Assembly (NCBI GenBank): GCA_022113835.1
Contig: JAILWY010000016.1
Span: 1,863,501-1,927,500, forward strand
DNA: 64,000 bases
Reading direction: 5' to 3'
Source of the DNA: Atopsyche davidsoni
Lineage: Eukaryota; Arthropoda; Insecta; Trichoptera; Hydrobiosidae
This document shows, piece by piece, positions 9,628 to 20,560 of the stretch. The position numbers and the translations under genes are program-made. Position 1 is the stretch's first letter. Each line of letters opens with the position of its first letter. The notes beneath the pieces are model-generated. The model was not told where the DNA came from, ran no database searches, and saw nothing but the letters and a program-made list of their open reading frames with translations.

Positions 9628-12611
9628 AGTTGAAAATAGCAAAGTAAATAGATTTTACTGAAAATTTTCAGGTTTTTTCGTTGTTTCTAAAATATCACAT
9701 TTTATTTATAAATACGTATTTTTGTTATAAAATGAGGTTCTACAAGTGGAACTTAACAAAATCAAAGAAATAATAATCATATTTTAGATTAATATGAGTG
9801 TGTAACCATTTGTCGCCCTGGGGGTCCTGTGGGTGGGCGGAGAAAGGGAAGGGTGCTCACCCTTTCAGTATGCATACAGTATCGCGTATCAATAGGCAAC
9901 TGTGACAAAGAAAGCGTGGAAGTCAGTATGTGAAGAGAAGTGTGTCATATATTGTATCCGTATATAATGTATTGAGAAACTTAAATAGCTGGTCTTTCAT
10001 ACACTAAACCACTGTCGCATATAAACTAACTTTTGAATATCAATTCAATTGAATTTTATGATGATGCTTTTCAGTAAAATTTCTTATTATAAATTCCCAA
10101 AAAATATCAGTTGTATGAAATCAATTAAACTGTTATAAATATTTTGCCCAAATATGATTTTTGTTAAAACAATTTGATTCACTTTGTGTCATTTATCGTA
10201 AAAAGATTTTAAAAAATTGTTAGATACTTATTTAAAACGAGTTACATTAGGTTAAGTTAATTTGTGACATTTACCTCATATTTTTTTGATCACTCTGTAG
10301 TCTTCTGTAGTTTTCTCGTAGTTACATTATTTAGGTATTATCGTAGATTTAAGCAGTTGTTGTTATATGCTAATTCGGTTTCTTGAATGTTTCACTGTTT
10401 TAAGTAGCTTTCAATGTTTTGGCTCCCGTGGTGGGACCATCTTCATTTTTTTTCTTCTTGATTTTGAAATCCTACTTCTTCATGCTTCTGGGTGTCATGA
10501 ACCCATGAAAATCTGTTATGGGTTAAAAATTGGTTAATAAATCTAAAACCATCGCAATGATCGCTCAATCCACGCAGCCGAGTGCGTCCGTTTGATCCCA
10601 GCCGATGTTACTGTGTGACAAATGGCGTGCAAAAGTCCCAAAATATCGCCGAATAAATCAATAAATCAATCACGCCGACCCCGGGAAACCTCCCTCGGTG
10701 TGAAATATATTATATTCGCAAATAAAAAGTAAACAGTATCAGAAAAGACGTAAAAATTCTCACAAAACAAATCGACTCTGAATAAGCTCTCATTTTTTTT
10801 TATTTCCCAACCATATTTCCTCATATCAAAAATGGTATTCCGTTATCGGCTTTGTGACTTTTTTCGAGCTCCTGGGGTCTTTTGCTTCCACTAAATATAA
10901 ATAATTTGCTAAATAGATAACAATTAAATGCCATTTTTGTGATATTAGCAAAAGATAGAAAGTTTTGTTGTCATATTTTTTTGGAAATGAAAATAGCCCT
11001 GTACAATTATGATTTTATATCCCCCTAGGAACTAGACATTATACGACCTTTCTGTGACTTCTTACTCACATCTAATCTTATATTAACTATTGTTTTAAAA
11101 TGTCCTCTGCTAGTAAATTTCAAATAAAACAAAAATGATTAATTTTTAGTGAGTCAGTATATGCACGAAAAATGTCATAAATCATTGCATATCTCGTTTT
11201 TTAATCTTCACTAAAAAACATCTCAAGAATAATACAAAATGAGCTCCTCATTTGAAGTTCTTAAGGGATGCAATTACCTGCTGAGGTTTTATAGCTCGCC
11301 TCAAGGGCGCATTGTTTCAGTGAGACATTGACCGATGGATGAAAAGCCTTAAGTATTCCGGACATGAAAGGCTTTTAAGCACAGCAGGGTTAGAATAACC
11401 AAACTGGATCAACCTAATTTTGATGTCGGAACATGGGAGTGTCAGTTATTGTAAAACCACACATTAAAAATATGTATAAAGTATGTGTATTGTGTATATA
11501 TATAATATTTCAAACTTATATATTATGCAATATTTGAAAAAATAAATGCTGATTGATGCTCTCAGGAAATAAAAACTTTTAAAAAATACACAAATTGTTA
11601 AAACAATATTTTTAATAGTTAAAGTTTTTTTATGTATTATAATTCTGGATATATTTTTTATTCAATTACTAAGCATGTAATACAATTTGAAAGAACGACA
11701 AAAATATAATAAACAGGATTATTGGTGTCGTTCATTCGAACTTTTAGTATTTATTCGCTTGCTTTCATCTTTACGCTCAGTGTTGCCAGCTTCTGGGGAG
11801 TCAATTCCCCCGTTTAAGTGGGGATTTCAGTAAATCCGCGTTAGGCGTCTCTGGAACGTTTAATTCCCTTTATGTGGAAGGAATGGTGCTATCTTTTTTC
11901 TGGCTACACTGTCCGTCTGTGCGTTCACTCCTCTTTACTTACCCGTATTTTCAAAAGCTATTTTTAATTAAAAGAATGAATAAAAATGAAACAAGTCTTT
12001 CCGAGAATTTATTTTAATAAAATTTAAAACCGTCTCGTGGTCTAGTCGCTTCCGAGATTTCTTTTTTTAAAGTTTTTTTAAATTCAATTAAAATTTTAAA
12101 TTGTCTACAGGTTCAAAGCAATGGAAAATCTTTTGGACAAAACTCTTCTTGTGCTGATTTTCCGTGATTGCCATACTTACAAGATAATTTTTGGAAGATT
12201 ATTCAGTCGGTTACAGCTGCAAGTGCCTCTGGATTCAACCTTTAATTAAATTAAAAACACTTAAAATGCGGCCTTGGATTAACTGAAAAAGTTGCTTTAA
12301 ATTTGTATTACATTAATTTGGCCTGAAAACCTGTATCAGTGCGTTAAAATACGCCAGCATTTTTACACTTGTATTAACAATTCAACGTGATGTAAAAATA
12401 TATAAATAATAATATATGTATTTAAAAATTACATTTTTAGGCGATTCATCTGTGATAAATATATTTAAGTAATTGATTTATACACAAAACCTCTAGAAAA
12501 AAACACCGAACGAGTTTTTCGATAAATAAATGGGTTTCGATCGTTACTTACGTAACAAATAGAAATTGAAAGTTTTTCTTGAAATAATTCATTATTATTA
12601 AATGTTTAATA
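9628..12611. other. About 3 kb of AT-rich DNA, nothing recognised
   Basis: No family member of the repeats found elsewhere and no coding signal. Slightly GC-richer patches at 9810-9850, 10560-10700 and 11760-11900 contain nothing I can name. Confidence 0.45.
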
Positions 12612-12979
12612 GAAATTCAATATTTTTGACAGAGAGTACTTGGTGGAATTCCATTTTAATATTTTAAATTAAATGGTATTTTATTTAAAATATTTATCAT
12701 TTATGCAACTATTCCTCTTTTTATTTTAGAGACAGAAGCTGTTTTGTAAATCTATTGAATGACATACTAGGAAAGCACTATGATCAAACTTTTCAAGCTG
12801 TTTGTCCAGAAAAGAGATCTCCCGTATTTGGACACTTTATTAATCCTTTCAACATATATTTTCCACATGTTCGTTTTTATTTGTGACCAGTTTGGCCAAT
12901 CTTTCACGTTGGCATTATCAAACAGAGCGAAACCGGTCACAAATAAAAACGATCATGTGGAAAATCGCTCATGTATTTT
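12612..12979 (+). repeat. Repeat R3, copy with foldback
   Basis: It begins GAAATTCAATATTTTTGACA and the GGTGGAATTCCATTTTAATA block. An unrelated ~130 bp follows, then a hairpin whose arms are CCACATGTTCGTTTTTATTT with GTGACC on the left and GGTCACAAATAAAAACG with ATCATGTGG on the right. The right arm carries GCGAAACCGGTCAC, comparable to the GAAAC..GTC part of R1. Confidence 0.65.
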
Positions 12980-13317
12980 ATTACTAATATGATTAGGCAG
13001 ATGAAGATGATTTAAAGAAACTCTCAGAAAAATATCATCGTGATTTATGTGGGATTTGAACCCACATCTCCTGGTTTACATGACCGGTGTACTAACCCTT
13101 GTACTAACGAATCACTCCGTTTATCGAGAATTTTTAACAATCATACTCTACATATGAATCAATGTGCCCAGGCCAATCAATATTTAGTGATTTGCAAGCA
13201 CTGGACTTTTTACAAAGTAACAAGTGAAGCGACTTTAGTCCCATCTGGACATTATTTTTAAAATCTATTGATTTAGCCAAGATACCGATTCAGTATGTAT
13301 ATCTATTTTATGGATTG
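12980..13317 (-). mobile_element. tRNA-like SINE R2, inverted partner
   Basis: On the minus strand it reads: AATCCATAAAATAGATATAC end, an upstream ~170 bp body (CTTGGCTAAATCAATAGAT..CAGTGCTTGCAAATCAC..TTGGCCTGGGCACATTG), a 76-nt tRNA-like domain (13040-13115) and the start of the R2 tail. With the plus copy that begins at 13318 it forms a head-to-head palindrome of more than 100 bp per arm. Confidence 0.75.
13040..13115 (-). other. tRNA-like domain of R2 (minus)
   Basis: It is 76 nt long, with acceptor strands GTGATTC at the 5' end and AAATCAC at the 3' end (six pairs), and a T arm of stem GTGGG/CCCAC with loop TTCAAAT. The anticodon region CCGGTCATGTAAACCAGG forms a weak stem without a canonical T before the anticodon. 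It is a SINE-internal pol III promoter relic, not a functional tRNA gene. Confidence 0.6.
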
Positions 13318-13556
13318 TTAAAAATTCTCGATAAACGGAAGTGATTCGTTAGTACAAGGGTTCGTACACCAGTCATGTAAACCAGGAGATGTGGGTTCAA
13401 ATCCCACACAAATCACGATGATATTTTTCTGAGAGTTTCATTAAATAATCTTCTATATATGAACTAATGTGCCTAATCATATTAGTAATAATATAATAAA
13501 CCCGTAATGGGTAATAAATACGCATCTGATTGACCAATCCATAAAATAGATATCAT
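13318..13556 (+). mobile_element. tRNA-like SINE R2, plus copy
   Basis: The tRNA-like domain at 13341-13416 (76 nt; T arm loop TTCAAAT at 13391-13407) is followed by ATGATATTTTTCTGAGAG, ATCTTCTATATATGAAC, AATAAACCCGTAATGGGTAA and the 3' end AATCCATAAAATAGATATC. It lacks the ~170 bp body present upstream of the tRNA in the inverted partner. Confidence 0.75.
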
Positions 13557-14363
13557 GTATTTTACTCAAAAATATTAAAATGTTTCATAGTTATCATCCG
13601 TAGATTGCAAAAATACACGCTTATATGGATCACATAAAATATATTAAAAAAACTGAACAAAAGGTTAAACATTCGGAAGTTTTTCGTTTCCGTAATAACT
13701 AAAAAAAACCGGAAAAACCCATCGTTTTTCATGAAATAAGTCAAAGTGTTAGCCGTAATCACGTATGGGGCCCAACCCTTGTACTAAGGGTGGTCCCGCG
13801 AGGGCAGTACATAAAGCTCCACTAGCCACGCACCCCGCAATAATCAAATCGGAAGACCCGGTGTTCTATCATCCCCTTAGCAATTACGGCCCCCCAATGT
13901 TTATGGGAGTTTTATTCTGCAATTTATTTCGCTTGGTAAATATAAATAATAGTATCGACTGAAAAAGGACCGTAAACAATGTATAAATATATTCATAATA
14001 TTGAATGCTTTTTGGAAGCAAGTTTTCATGCTTTGCTTGCGTGACAACAAAGTGGTCTGTGATAAGCGTATTTGCTTCTTGGCGCTTGGAGTTGCTGGCC
14101 CTACACCAGATATCTGATATTTGATGACAGAATAAACATATTATTATACCGACACATCCAATATGTGCTTAAATGTTTTTGACCAAACTGAAATATGCTG
14201 GAGCCAAACAGCATCAATTTGGGATTCACCTGTCAGAGCAGGTAAAATAGTCAATTTGCCTATTTTAAGCCGTAAAACTTGTCATAATTATTAAAAAAGC
14301 GATATTTTTTGTATATTAATATAAACATTTTGTACGTCACGCTTAATGTTTCTAAATCAAAAT
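13557..14363. other. No gene; short fragment related to the 2.1-kb open frame
   Basis: AT-rich apart from 13765-13910, which has a hairpin ACCCTTGTACTAAGGGT and no recognised gene. At 14202-14241 a stretch matches 2082-2121 at roughly 28 of 40 positions and stays in the same reading frame for about 13 codons before TAG. Confidence 0.4.
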
Positions 14364-14372
14364 ATCAAGATT

Positions 14373-14573
14373 TATCTTGTTGAGAGACAAGGCATTTGAT
14401 TCGTGAAGATCCATTATTATAATGATAAAAGTACCTTTGTACTTTGTCTTTGAGTTTATTAAAAAATTTTGCATTACTAGTTTCGACCCAATACTAGCGT
14501 CGAAACTAGTAATGCAATTTTTTTTAATAAACTCAAAGTGAAGACAAAATACAAAGGTACTTTTATCATTATA
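14373..14573 (-). mobile_element. Foldback retroelement R1, copy 5
   Basis: The 3' tail is at the left (CTTGTTGAGAGACAAGGC); a 9-bp duplication ATCAAGATT flanks it (14364-14372 and 14574-14582). The loop and the CTGATGA halves of both arms are deleted, leaving GCATTACTAGTTTCGAC facing GTCGAAACTAGTAATGC. Only the GAAAC-TA-GTA halves of the ribozyme-like motif survive. Confidence 0.8.
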
Positions 14574-14582
14574 ATCAAGATT

Positions 14583-16209
14583 AATATTTCAGTCACAAGT
14601 CAATGAATAGTATTTTAATATTCATAAAAAAATATTTTTACCGTACGTATAGCAAAAGATTATATTAATCAAAGTTTCTCCTAGGCATGCAGGCAAAAAA
14701 CTTTTTGCAAAAACATCCCCCCTCCCTTATTATATGCGACAAAAGCCTTTCGGATAGTATTACGTCTTAGCGCTGGCTACCCTGCAGTGTTCGAGAAAGT
14801 CCATTACCTGATTGGACAGGCCTGCGACTGAAAAATAGAAAAAAAACCTGGCAACGACACGAAAATCGCTAGCTAAATTAATGAAGCTTAAAATGACTGC
14901 TTTTTTTAATCCCTGATTATTAAAAAAAAAAAAAAAAAAACGGTTACACACGTACTTAAATGCAATATTTTTGATAAAGAGTTTACACATCTCAAATTGG
15001 TTTGCATTATGAGTTTTACATTAAATTAATTTTACTGCTTAAATTATTTGAGCTTCGGTGTCTACAACTCGTAAAAAAATAACATATTATTTAAGAATGA
15101 AGATTATTAAGTATTATGTTATTTAGTAAGTTGGTGAATGGTATGCGAGTTTTTATAAAATAATTTTACATCCCGCTCAAGTCTATTTGAATCGCGCATT
15201 TTAAAACATAGCTCGAGTGTTTTTTTCACGGCGTTTTTCGTGGAATCATCGGTGTTGCCAAGATTGAATATTTAAACTCGCTTTGAAAGGATTATTTTCG
15301 CAAACTGTAAGAAACTGCCCGCCTAATCTGCTCGGTCAACACAATCGCTGGCAACCCCGCGAGGTGAAAAGAAAACAATTATTACTGTTAAGTAGGTCAG
15401 ATCGGGCTTATCACCGTTTCACGTTATGCGAGTTCACTAGCTTTAAAACGTGACGTGAGAACAGGCTTGCTTTCATCAATGCGAATTAATGATCTATATA
15501 AATAAAAAAAACATCATTCTGTAATAAAAAATACTCTAACCTTGCTTGACTATAACATTCATAGTCGTTATGAAAATCGCATGAGCACGTAGTAGAAAAG
15601 CATGGGGTACGAAAACACTTGCAAAAAACATGAGTTATATATACATTTATATATGTAGGAACGAATATACTTTGTCTAATAGATAAGCTAAACAAAAAAA
15701 CTCATTGACACGGATATTACTCGCCTTCAACTATATCAGTTATCATATTAAGCAAACACGGGAAGTTTTGGCTGATGACGACACAGATCACTAAATCATT
15801 AAATCCAAACATATAAATCCCTTGAAGTGATAAATCAGTTACTTGTTATCATATTCAGTAAAAATCTGAAGCATTTAACACGATGTGATAGATTAACAGA
15901 AAATATTGTATAACCTTAAATTCAGCCTGTGCACCTTCCTAAGATAAACAAGGAATTCCCTTAACTTAGTAATCAGTTGCTTTCAGATATCCGGAACTTA
16001 AAAAAAGCTCTATAGCTTAAAATACACCATACAATCGGAAATTGAGGAAGACACAGTTGAATTCAGTATTAACAACACAGGTGCAGGTTGTGGGGCTTGC
16101 AAGGTGTGGCGTACATGGATTTATATATTTTAGTTATTGAGTATGTGTAAAAAAATAATAATTTTGTCAATCAGTAATGAATATACTTTGTTTAAATAGT
16201 TATATAAGC
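14583..16209. other. AT-rich DNA, nothing recognised
   Basis: It includes an A run at about 14921-14940 and a less AT-rich patch at 15220-15440. No gene, RNA or repeat family member is identified. Confidence 0.45.
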
Positions 16210-16371
16210 GTATGTCTATTTGCGGATTGAACGTCAAACAAATGCGTATTTATTACCTATTACAGGTTTATATTATTTACTAATATAATTAGGCACATTA
16301 GTTCACACAAAGAAGATGATTTAAAGAAATTCTCTAAAAATATTGGTTGGCCTGGGCAAATTGGTTCATAT
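16210..16371 (-). mobile_element. R2 tail (minus) fused to R2 body (plus)
   Basis: The minus-strand R2 tail (GTATGTCTATTTGCGGATTG through ATTAGGCACATTAGTTCA to GAAATTCTCT) joins directly to a plus-strand R2 body fragment, AATATTGGTTGGCCTGGGCA. It is another foldback-type junction lacking the tRNA domain. Confidence 0.65.
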
Positions 16372-16962
16372 GTTTTTGTGAAAAACCATTTAATATAAAT
16401 GGACGATGCCATGAAAAATTATTTGCATTTAAAATGACATTACTTTGACTTGACTTGATTTCAAAGATATTTGTTGATTTATATGAAATTTAAGATCTTG
16501 ATTTGTATGTCTATTTTTTGAATTGAACGTCAATCAAGTGCGTATTTATTACCCATTACGGGCTTATTATATTATTACTTACTATATAATAAACCCGTTA
16601 TGCGTAATAAATACGCACTTGATTAACGTTCAATCCAAAAAATAGACATACGTGGTGTGCGTCTTGGCTAAATTAATAGATTTTAAAAATATTATCCAGA
16701 TCGGATCAAAAACGCTTCACTTGTAACTTTAATTAAAAAATCCAGTGCTTGCAAATCACTAAATATTGGTTGGCCTGGGCGCATTGGTTCATACGTAGAG
16801 TATGATTGTTAAAAATTCTCGATTAATGGATGTGGTTCGTTAGTACAATAGTCAGTACACCGGGTGAGTTCAAATCCCACACAGATCACGATGATATTTT
16901 TCTGAGAATTTCTTTAAATCATCTTCTATGTGCGAACTAATGTGCCTGATTATATTAGTAAA
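16372..16962 (+). repeat. Duplicated block containing R2 composite, copy 1
   Basis: It matches 18638-19165 from GTTTTTGTGAA..AACC through non-repeat flank (ATATAAATGGACGAT, ACTTTGACTTGACTTGATTT) into an R2 composite: a ~150-bp palindrome of two R2 tails facing outward (16503-16652), the R2 body, a shortened tRNA-like domain and a tail. Its right flank shows no target-site duplication. Because unique left flank is shared, this is a segmental copy rather than an independent insertion. Confidence 0.7.
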
Positions 16963-17340
16963 TTATATAAGCAATGAAGCTCTTTGCTGAGGGTGTCGGT
17001 CGGCCTCAATCCAGTTATCGCATTGAGCAAACACCTGGTGATAAGGCACGTGAGGTGACGTCGCGTGATAACGACGCTCACCTTTATTATCGAGTTGGGA
17101 CTCGGAGCTCCCTGCAGTGCGGGGTAATTAGATTGGCGCCAAAAACTTTCCCGCCGGAAGCGCCGCCATGTTGTTTTGTTGTCCGTGATGATTTGCGCAC
17201 GAAAGCGAGAGTTGTTTGCCGGAAACTTTGTGTACTGCACTTGCGGAATATGATTTTGGCGAAACGGGAGATGATATCTGCGGCGAACGAAGGATAAAAA
17301 TACAAATTGTTAATGGTGGAATCGCATTATGGCAGTGTTG
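16963..17340. other. CpG-rich island, overlapping spurious frames
   Basis: The GC-rich segment holds GCCGCCATGTT (17162-17172, YY1/Pho-like), GGCGCCAAAAACTTTCCCGC and CACGTGAGGTGACGTCGCG (E-box and CRE-like cores). Several overlapping frames of 72-107 codons run on both strands, none with a known domain. A regulatory island is more likely than an exon. Confidence 0.35.
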
Positions 17341-17708
17341 GTTTGAATCCAACATAAAGTGGATTTTGATTCAATAGTAGTTTTTGAAGTAGGGTAATGC
17401 GGTTTACCCAGTGAATACACTATTTTCCATCACTGATACAATAGTTTTAGCTAAATTATTCCTACTCTTTGCATCGTGGCTTCAGTTCCCGGTTGGAAAA
17501 AAATAGCACAAATAATTGCCTATACATTATTTTCACAAATATAATATTGCGTTCGTGGGTGCTTCGCCGCGTTTCTTCATTGTAATTCTGATAATTAAAG
17601 ATTTGAAGGTGGACGCTATACTGGAATCAAAACGTCGGAACTCTATTACGAAATTCGGAATGACATAAAAATGCCACCAAAACCTATTTTAAAAAAATAT
17701 TTTTAAAT
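17341..17708. other. Nothing recognised
   Basis: AT-rich, no repeat family member or coding signal. Confidence 0.4.
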
Positions 17709-17720
17709 TAATTCATAGGC

Positions 17721-17894
17721 ATATGTCTATTTTTTATTACCCATTACGGGTTTATTATATTATTACTAATATGATTAGGCACATTAGTTCATACATAGAA
17801 GATGATTTAAAGAAACTCTCACGATGATATTTTTCTGAGAATTTCTTTAAATCATCTTCTATGTATGAACTAATGTGCCTAATCATATTAATAA
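17721..17894 (-). mobile_element. R2 foldback copy with 12-bp target duplication
   Basis: The arms AATATGATTAGGCACATTAG..AAAGAAACTCTCA and its near-perfect inverse flank a CGATGATATTT loop. The R2 3' end (ATATGTCTATTTTTT on this strand) is at the left. A perfect 12-bp duplication, TAATTCATAGGC, flanks it (17709-17720 and 17895-17906). Like the 8.8-kb copy it lacks the tRNA-like domain. Confidence 0.88.
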
Positions 17895-17906
17895 TAATTC
17901 ATAGGC

Positions 17907-18637
17907 CTTAAAGTGTAATTCATTATTTTCAATTTTTCATTACGTTTTGGGTCTATACGCGCGACACGATCATTTAAACCTCTAAAGATAATCCCATAAC
18001 ACCGCCAGGCTCAAAAAACATAGCATAAGAAAGATGAGCATCTAAAAAATTACATATTTTCTTTTCCAAATATATAATCAAATATACGATCCATAAAGTC
18101 TTAAATCATTCTCGCTTTATCCACGGCCCGATCTCCAGAGCGCGATCAGTCTCCGTGGAATAAGATTTATGGCGATCACTTGAATTTTTGTCGGCTGGCA
18201 ACAATAACCGAGAAGCCATCTCGGCCCGTCCCGACTTGGCGAATCTCCGGCCATTGTTATGTCAGCTCCGACTGAGGTGGTCGTTATGCCTCTAAAACGG
18301 AGGACGCATTATCTACTGTGGATTCCAATGACTCAATAGTTCAGGCCAGGGGTGCCCCAAGGTGGGCCCTGGAGCCTTCTCAGGTTCAGAAGCTTTACCT
18401 TATTCCGATCGGTGGCTTTAAAGGGTAGTCATTAACTGTTCATATGGTGGAGATGTGGAAATCAACTTTTTTTTTAAATATCAATAATTTATCTGAAATT
18501 AAAAAAAACTCAATATTGTTGAAGAGCGGTAGCCCTGAAAAAGTTTGGAAGCCTTCGGTTGAGGTGTTTATTCAAGATTTCAGTCGGAAAATCAACTGGA
18601 TCAAGTCACGATTGTGAGTAAAGCGCAATCTGTGCTT
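17907..18637. other. No gene recognised; GC-richer patch
   Basis: The less AT-rich region at 18120-18420 has no usable open frame or domain. Otherwise simple AT-rich DNA. Confidence 0.4.
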
Positions 18638-18766
18638 GTTTTTGTGAATAACCCTTTAATATAAATGGACGATTCAATATATCAAAATGACATTACTTTG
18701 ACTTGACTTGACTTGATTTCAAAGATATTTTTTGATTTTATATGAAATTTAAGATCTTGATTTGTA

Positions 18767-19170
18767 TGTCTATTTTTTTGGATTGAACGTCAATCATGTG
18801 CGTATTTATTACCCATAGCGGGCTTATTATATTATTACGTATTAAATAATAAACCCGTTATGGGTAATAAATACACACTTGATTGACGTTTAATCCAAAA
18901 AATAGACATACACGGTGCGCGTCTTGGATAAATTAATAGATTTTAAACATAATATCCAGATTGGATCAAATCACTAAATATTGGTTGGCCTGGGCGCATT
19001 GGTTCATACGTAGAGTATGATTGTTAAAAATTCTCGATTAATGGATGTAGTTCGTTAGTACAATGCTCAGTACACCGGGTGGTTTCAAATCCCACACAAA
19101 TCACGATGATATTTTTCTGAGAATTTCTTTAATCATCTTCGAACCAGTATGCCTAATCATATTAGTAATA
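18767..19170 (+). mobile_element. R2 composite insertion with 13-bp target duplication
   Basis: It contains a palindrome of two outward-facing R2 tails (about 18766-18912), then body GTGCGCGTCTTGGATAAATT..TTGGTTGGCCTGGGCGC, a shortened tRNA-like domain ending in TTTCAAATCCCACACAAATC, and a tail. A perfect 13-bp duplication, ATCTTGATTTGTA, flanks it (18754-18766 and 19171-19183). The left flank 18638-18766 is shared with 16372-16502, making this the donor locus of the duplicated block. Confidence 0.82.
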
Positions 19171-19183
19171 ATCTTGATTTGTA

Positions 19184-20522
19184 GCAAACCTGAAACATGT
19201 TTCCGGCACGGCGAGTAAACAATTTCAGCAGCAACATCACAAGTATCTGAAATCCGCCCAATCAGCAGTCCGAAAGTCGAGCCTCCGCGCCAGACAATGG
19301 GGGTTGAGAGGCTCTGCAGGGTTGCACAGACAAGGACTGCCTTTACCAGCCCCCAACCCCACAACCGCAGCTCTTTTCACCAGAAACTTTTTTCAAAATC
19401 AAAACATCATTACCAAAACCCGCATTCATACCTGAGCATAAAAAATGAATACTTACACATCCATGCAACATCAGAGATCGTTTGACTTTTGCTCGTGAAT
19501 CAGTTTTTTTTTTTAATCGCTCTTGTTTTTTTTCCGGTGCTTGCTTGTGTATTCAAAATGGCGGGTGAAAACAAGCGCGTGAATAATAATTTAAATCGAG
19601 TTGGTGTTGCAAAGTTTCTCGGAATATCTGCGAGTGCAGCTGGACCGCAGGCCATTCCGCCCCGGAAGCAGATACGCGGCCGCAGGAAACGCCGACTGCT
19701 GAAGCGACACGCGACCCTGAAGGGTAGGAAGGCTTCAAATAATAAAACCATTATATTTTTTATGTACACAAAAAATAAACGTACACGAAATAAGAAAAAA
19801 AAAACTGTAATTATAGTACAATTGTGAAATTTATACGCACCGCAAGACAACAAAGAGTTTGTTCTATATAAATCATATTACTAACAGAAAAAGACGTGAA
19901 ATCTATTTTTTTTTTATTTAGTTAATACCAAATTATAAATAACAAAGATAATTATTTATCGATACCCTTGAAATACAGGGTTAGGCACAAATGTATGGAT
20001 GATTTGAACGGAGCGCCACGCAAGGTGTGGATAACTTTAGATGATAAAAAGTAAAAGAATCTGTTTGTTAGGAACTGCCGTTTTAATAGCAATGGAGACG
20101 TGGTAGATAGAGCATCGTGTGTTCGTGTACAACACCTGCATTGAAAAGGGGCGTTCTGTCATTCCACGTGAAGTGCTTCGGAGGATTATGGACAACTTGT
20201 CACAACGCCTACAGGAGTGATTTAACAGATGTTTTTAATGATTTTTGTAATGGCAACATCCAAGTTACACATTGAAAAAATAAAATTTAAGTTTAATTAA
20301 AAAATGAGTGTGTAACTGTTATTTCAAATCATCCATACTTTCCTGCTTAACCCTTTTTTTAACCTTGTATAATGAATGGCATCTGTTGAATTTGAAATCT
20401 TTGTACAATTTAGGTATTGAAATAGTAATGCGAAAAAATCTACCTCAGACTTTTTGCATCTCGAAAATCTCATTTGATTGAGAACAAGTGCCCACTCTGA
20501 TTGAAAACCGTTTTGCCACATA
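19184..20522. other. No gene recognised
   Basis: A mixed-composition stretch at 19500-19830 is open in three frames of 61-117 codons. The products are basic, low-complexity and on both strands, so they are not supported as genes. CAAAATGGCGG at 19554-19564 is another YY1/Pho-like core. Confidence 0.35.
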
Positions 20523-20560
20523 TCCCGGTGTTGCCATATTGCGAGCTGGCAACACCGGGA
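20523..20560. other. 14-bp perfect hairpin
   Basis: TCCCGGTGTTGCCA (20523-20536) pairs perfectly with TGGCAACACCGGGA (20547-20560) around a 10-nt loop, in a GC-richer patch. It is too short for a microRNA precursor. It could be the core of a small MITE or a structured regulatory site. Confidence 0.5.

Noticed and set aside
13341..13416. A functional tRNA gene
   Set aside because: The length, acceptor and T arm fit, but the anticodon stem is weak, the base before the anticodon is not T, and the unit is dispersed in damaged copies with a SINE tail.
16950..17355. Four overlapping frames of 72-107 codons
   Set aside because: Same CpG-rich effect on both strands; kept only as a possible regulatory island.
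19489..19853. 112- and 117-codon frames on opposite strands
   Set aside because: Mirror-image openness, lysine/arginine- or phenylalanine-rich low complexity and no domain; composition artefact.
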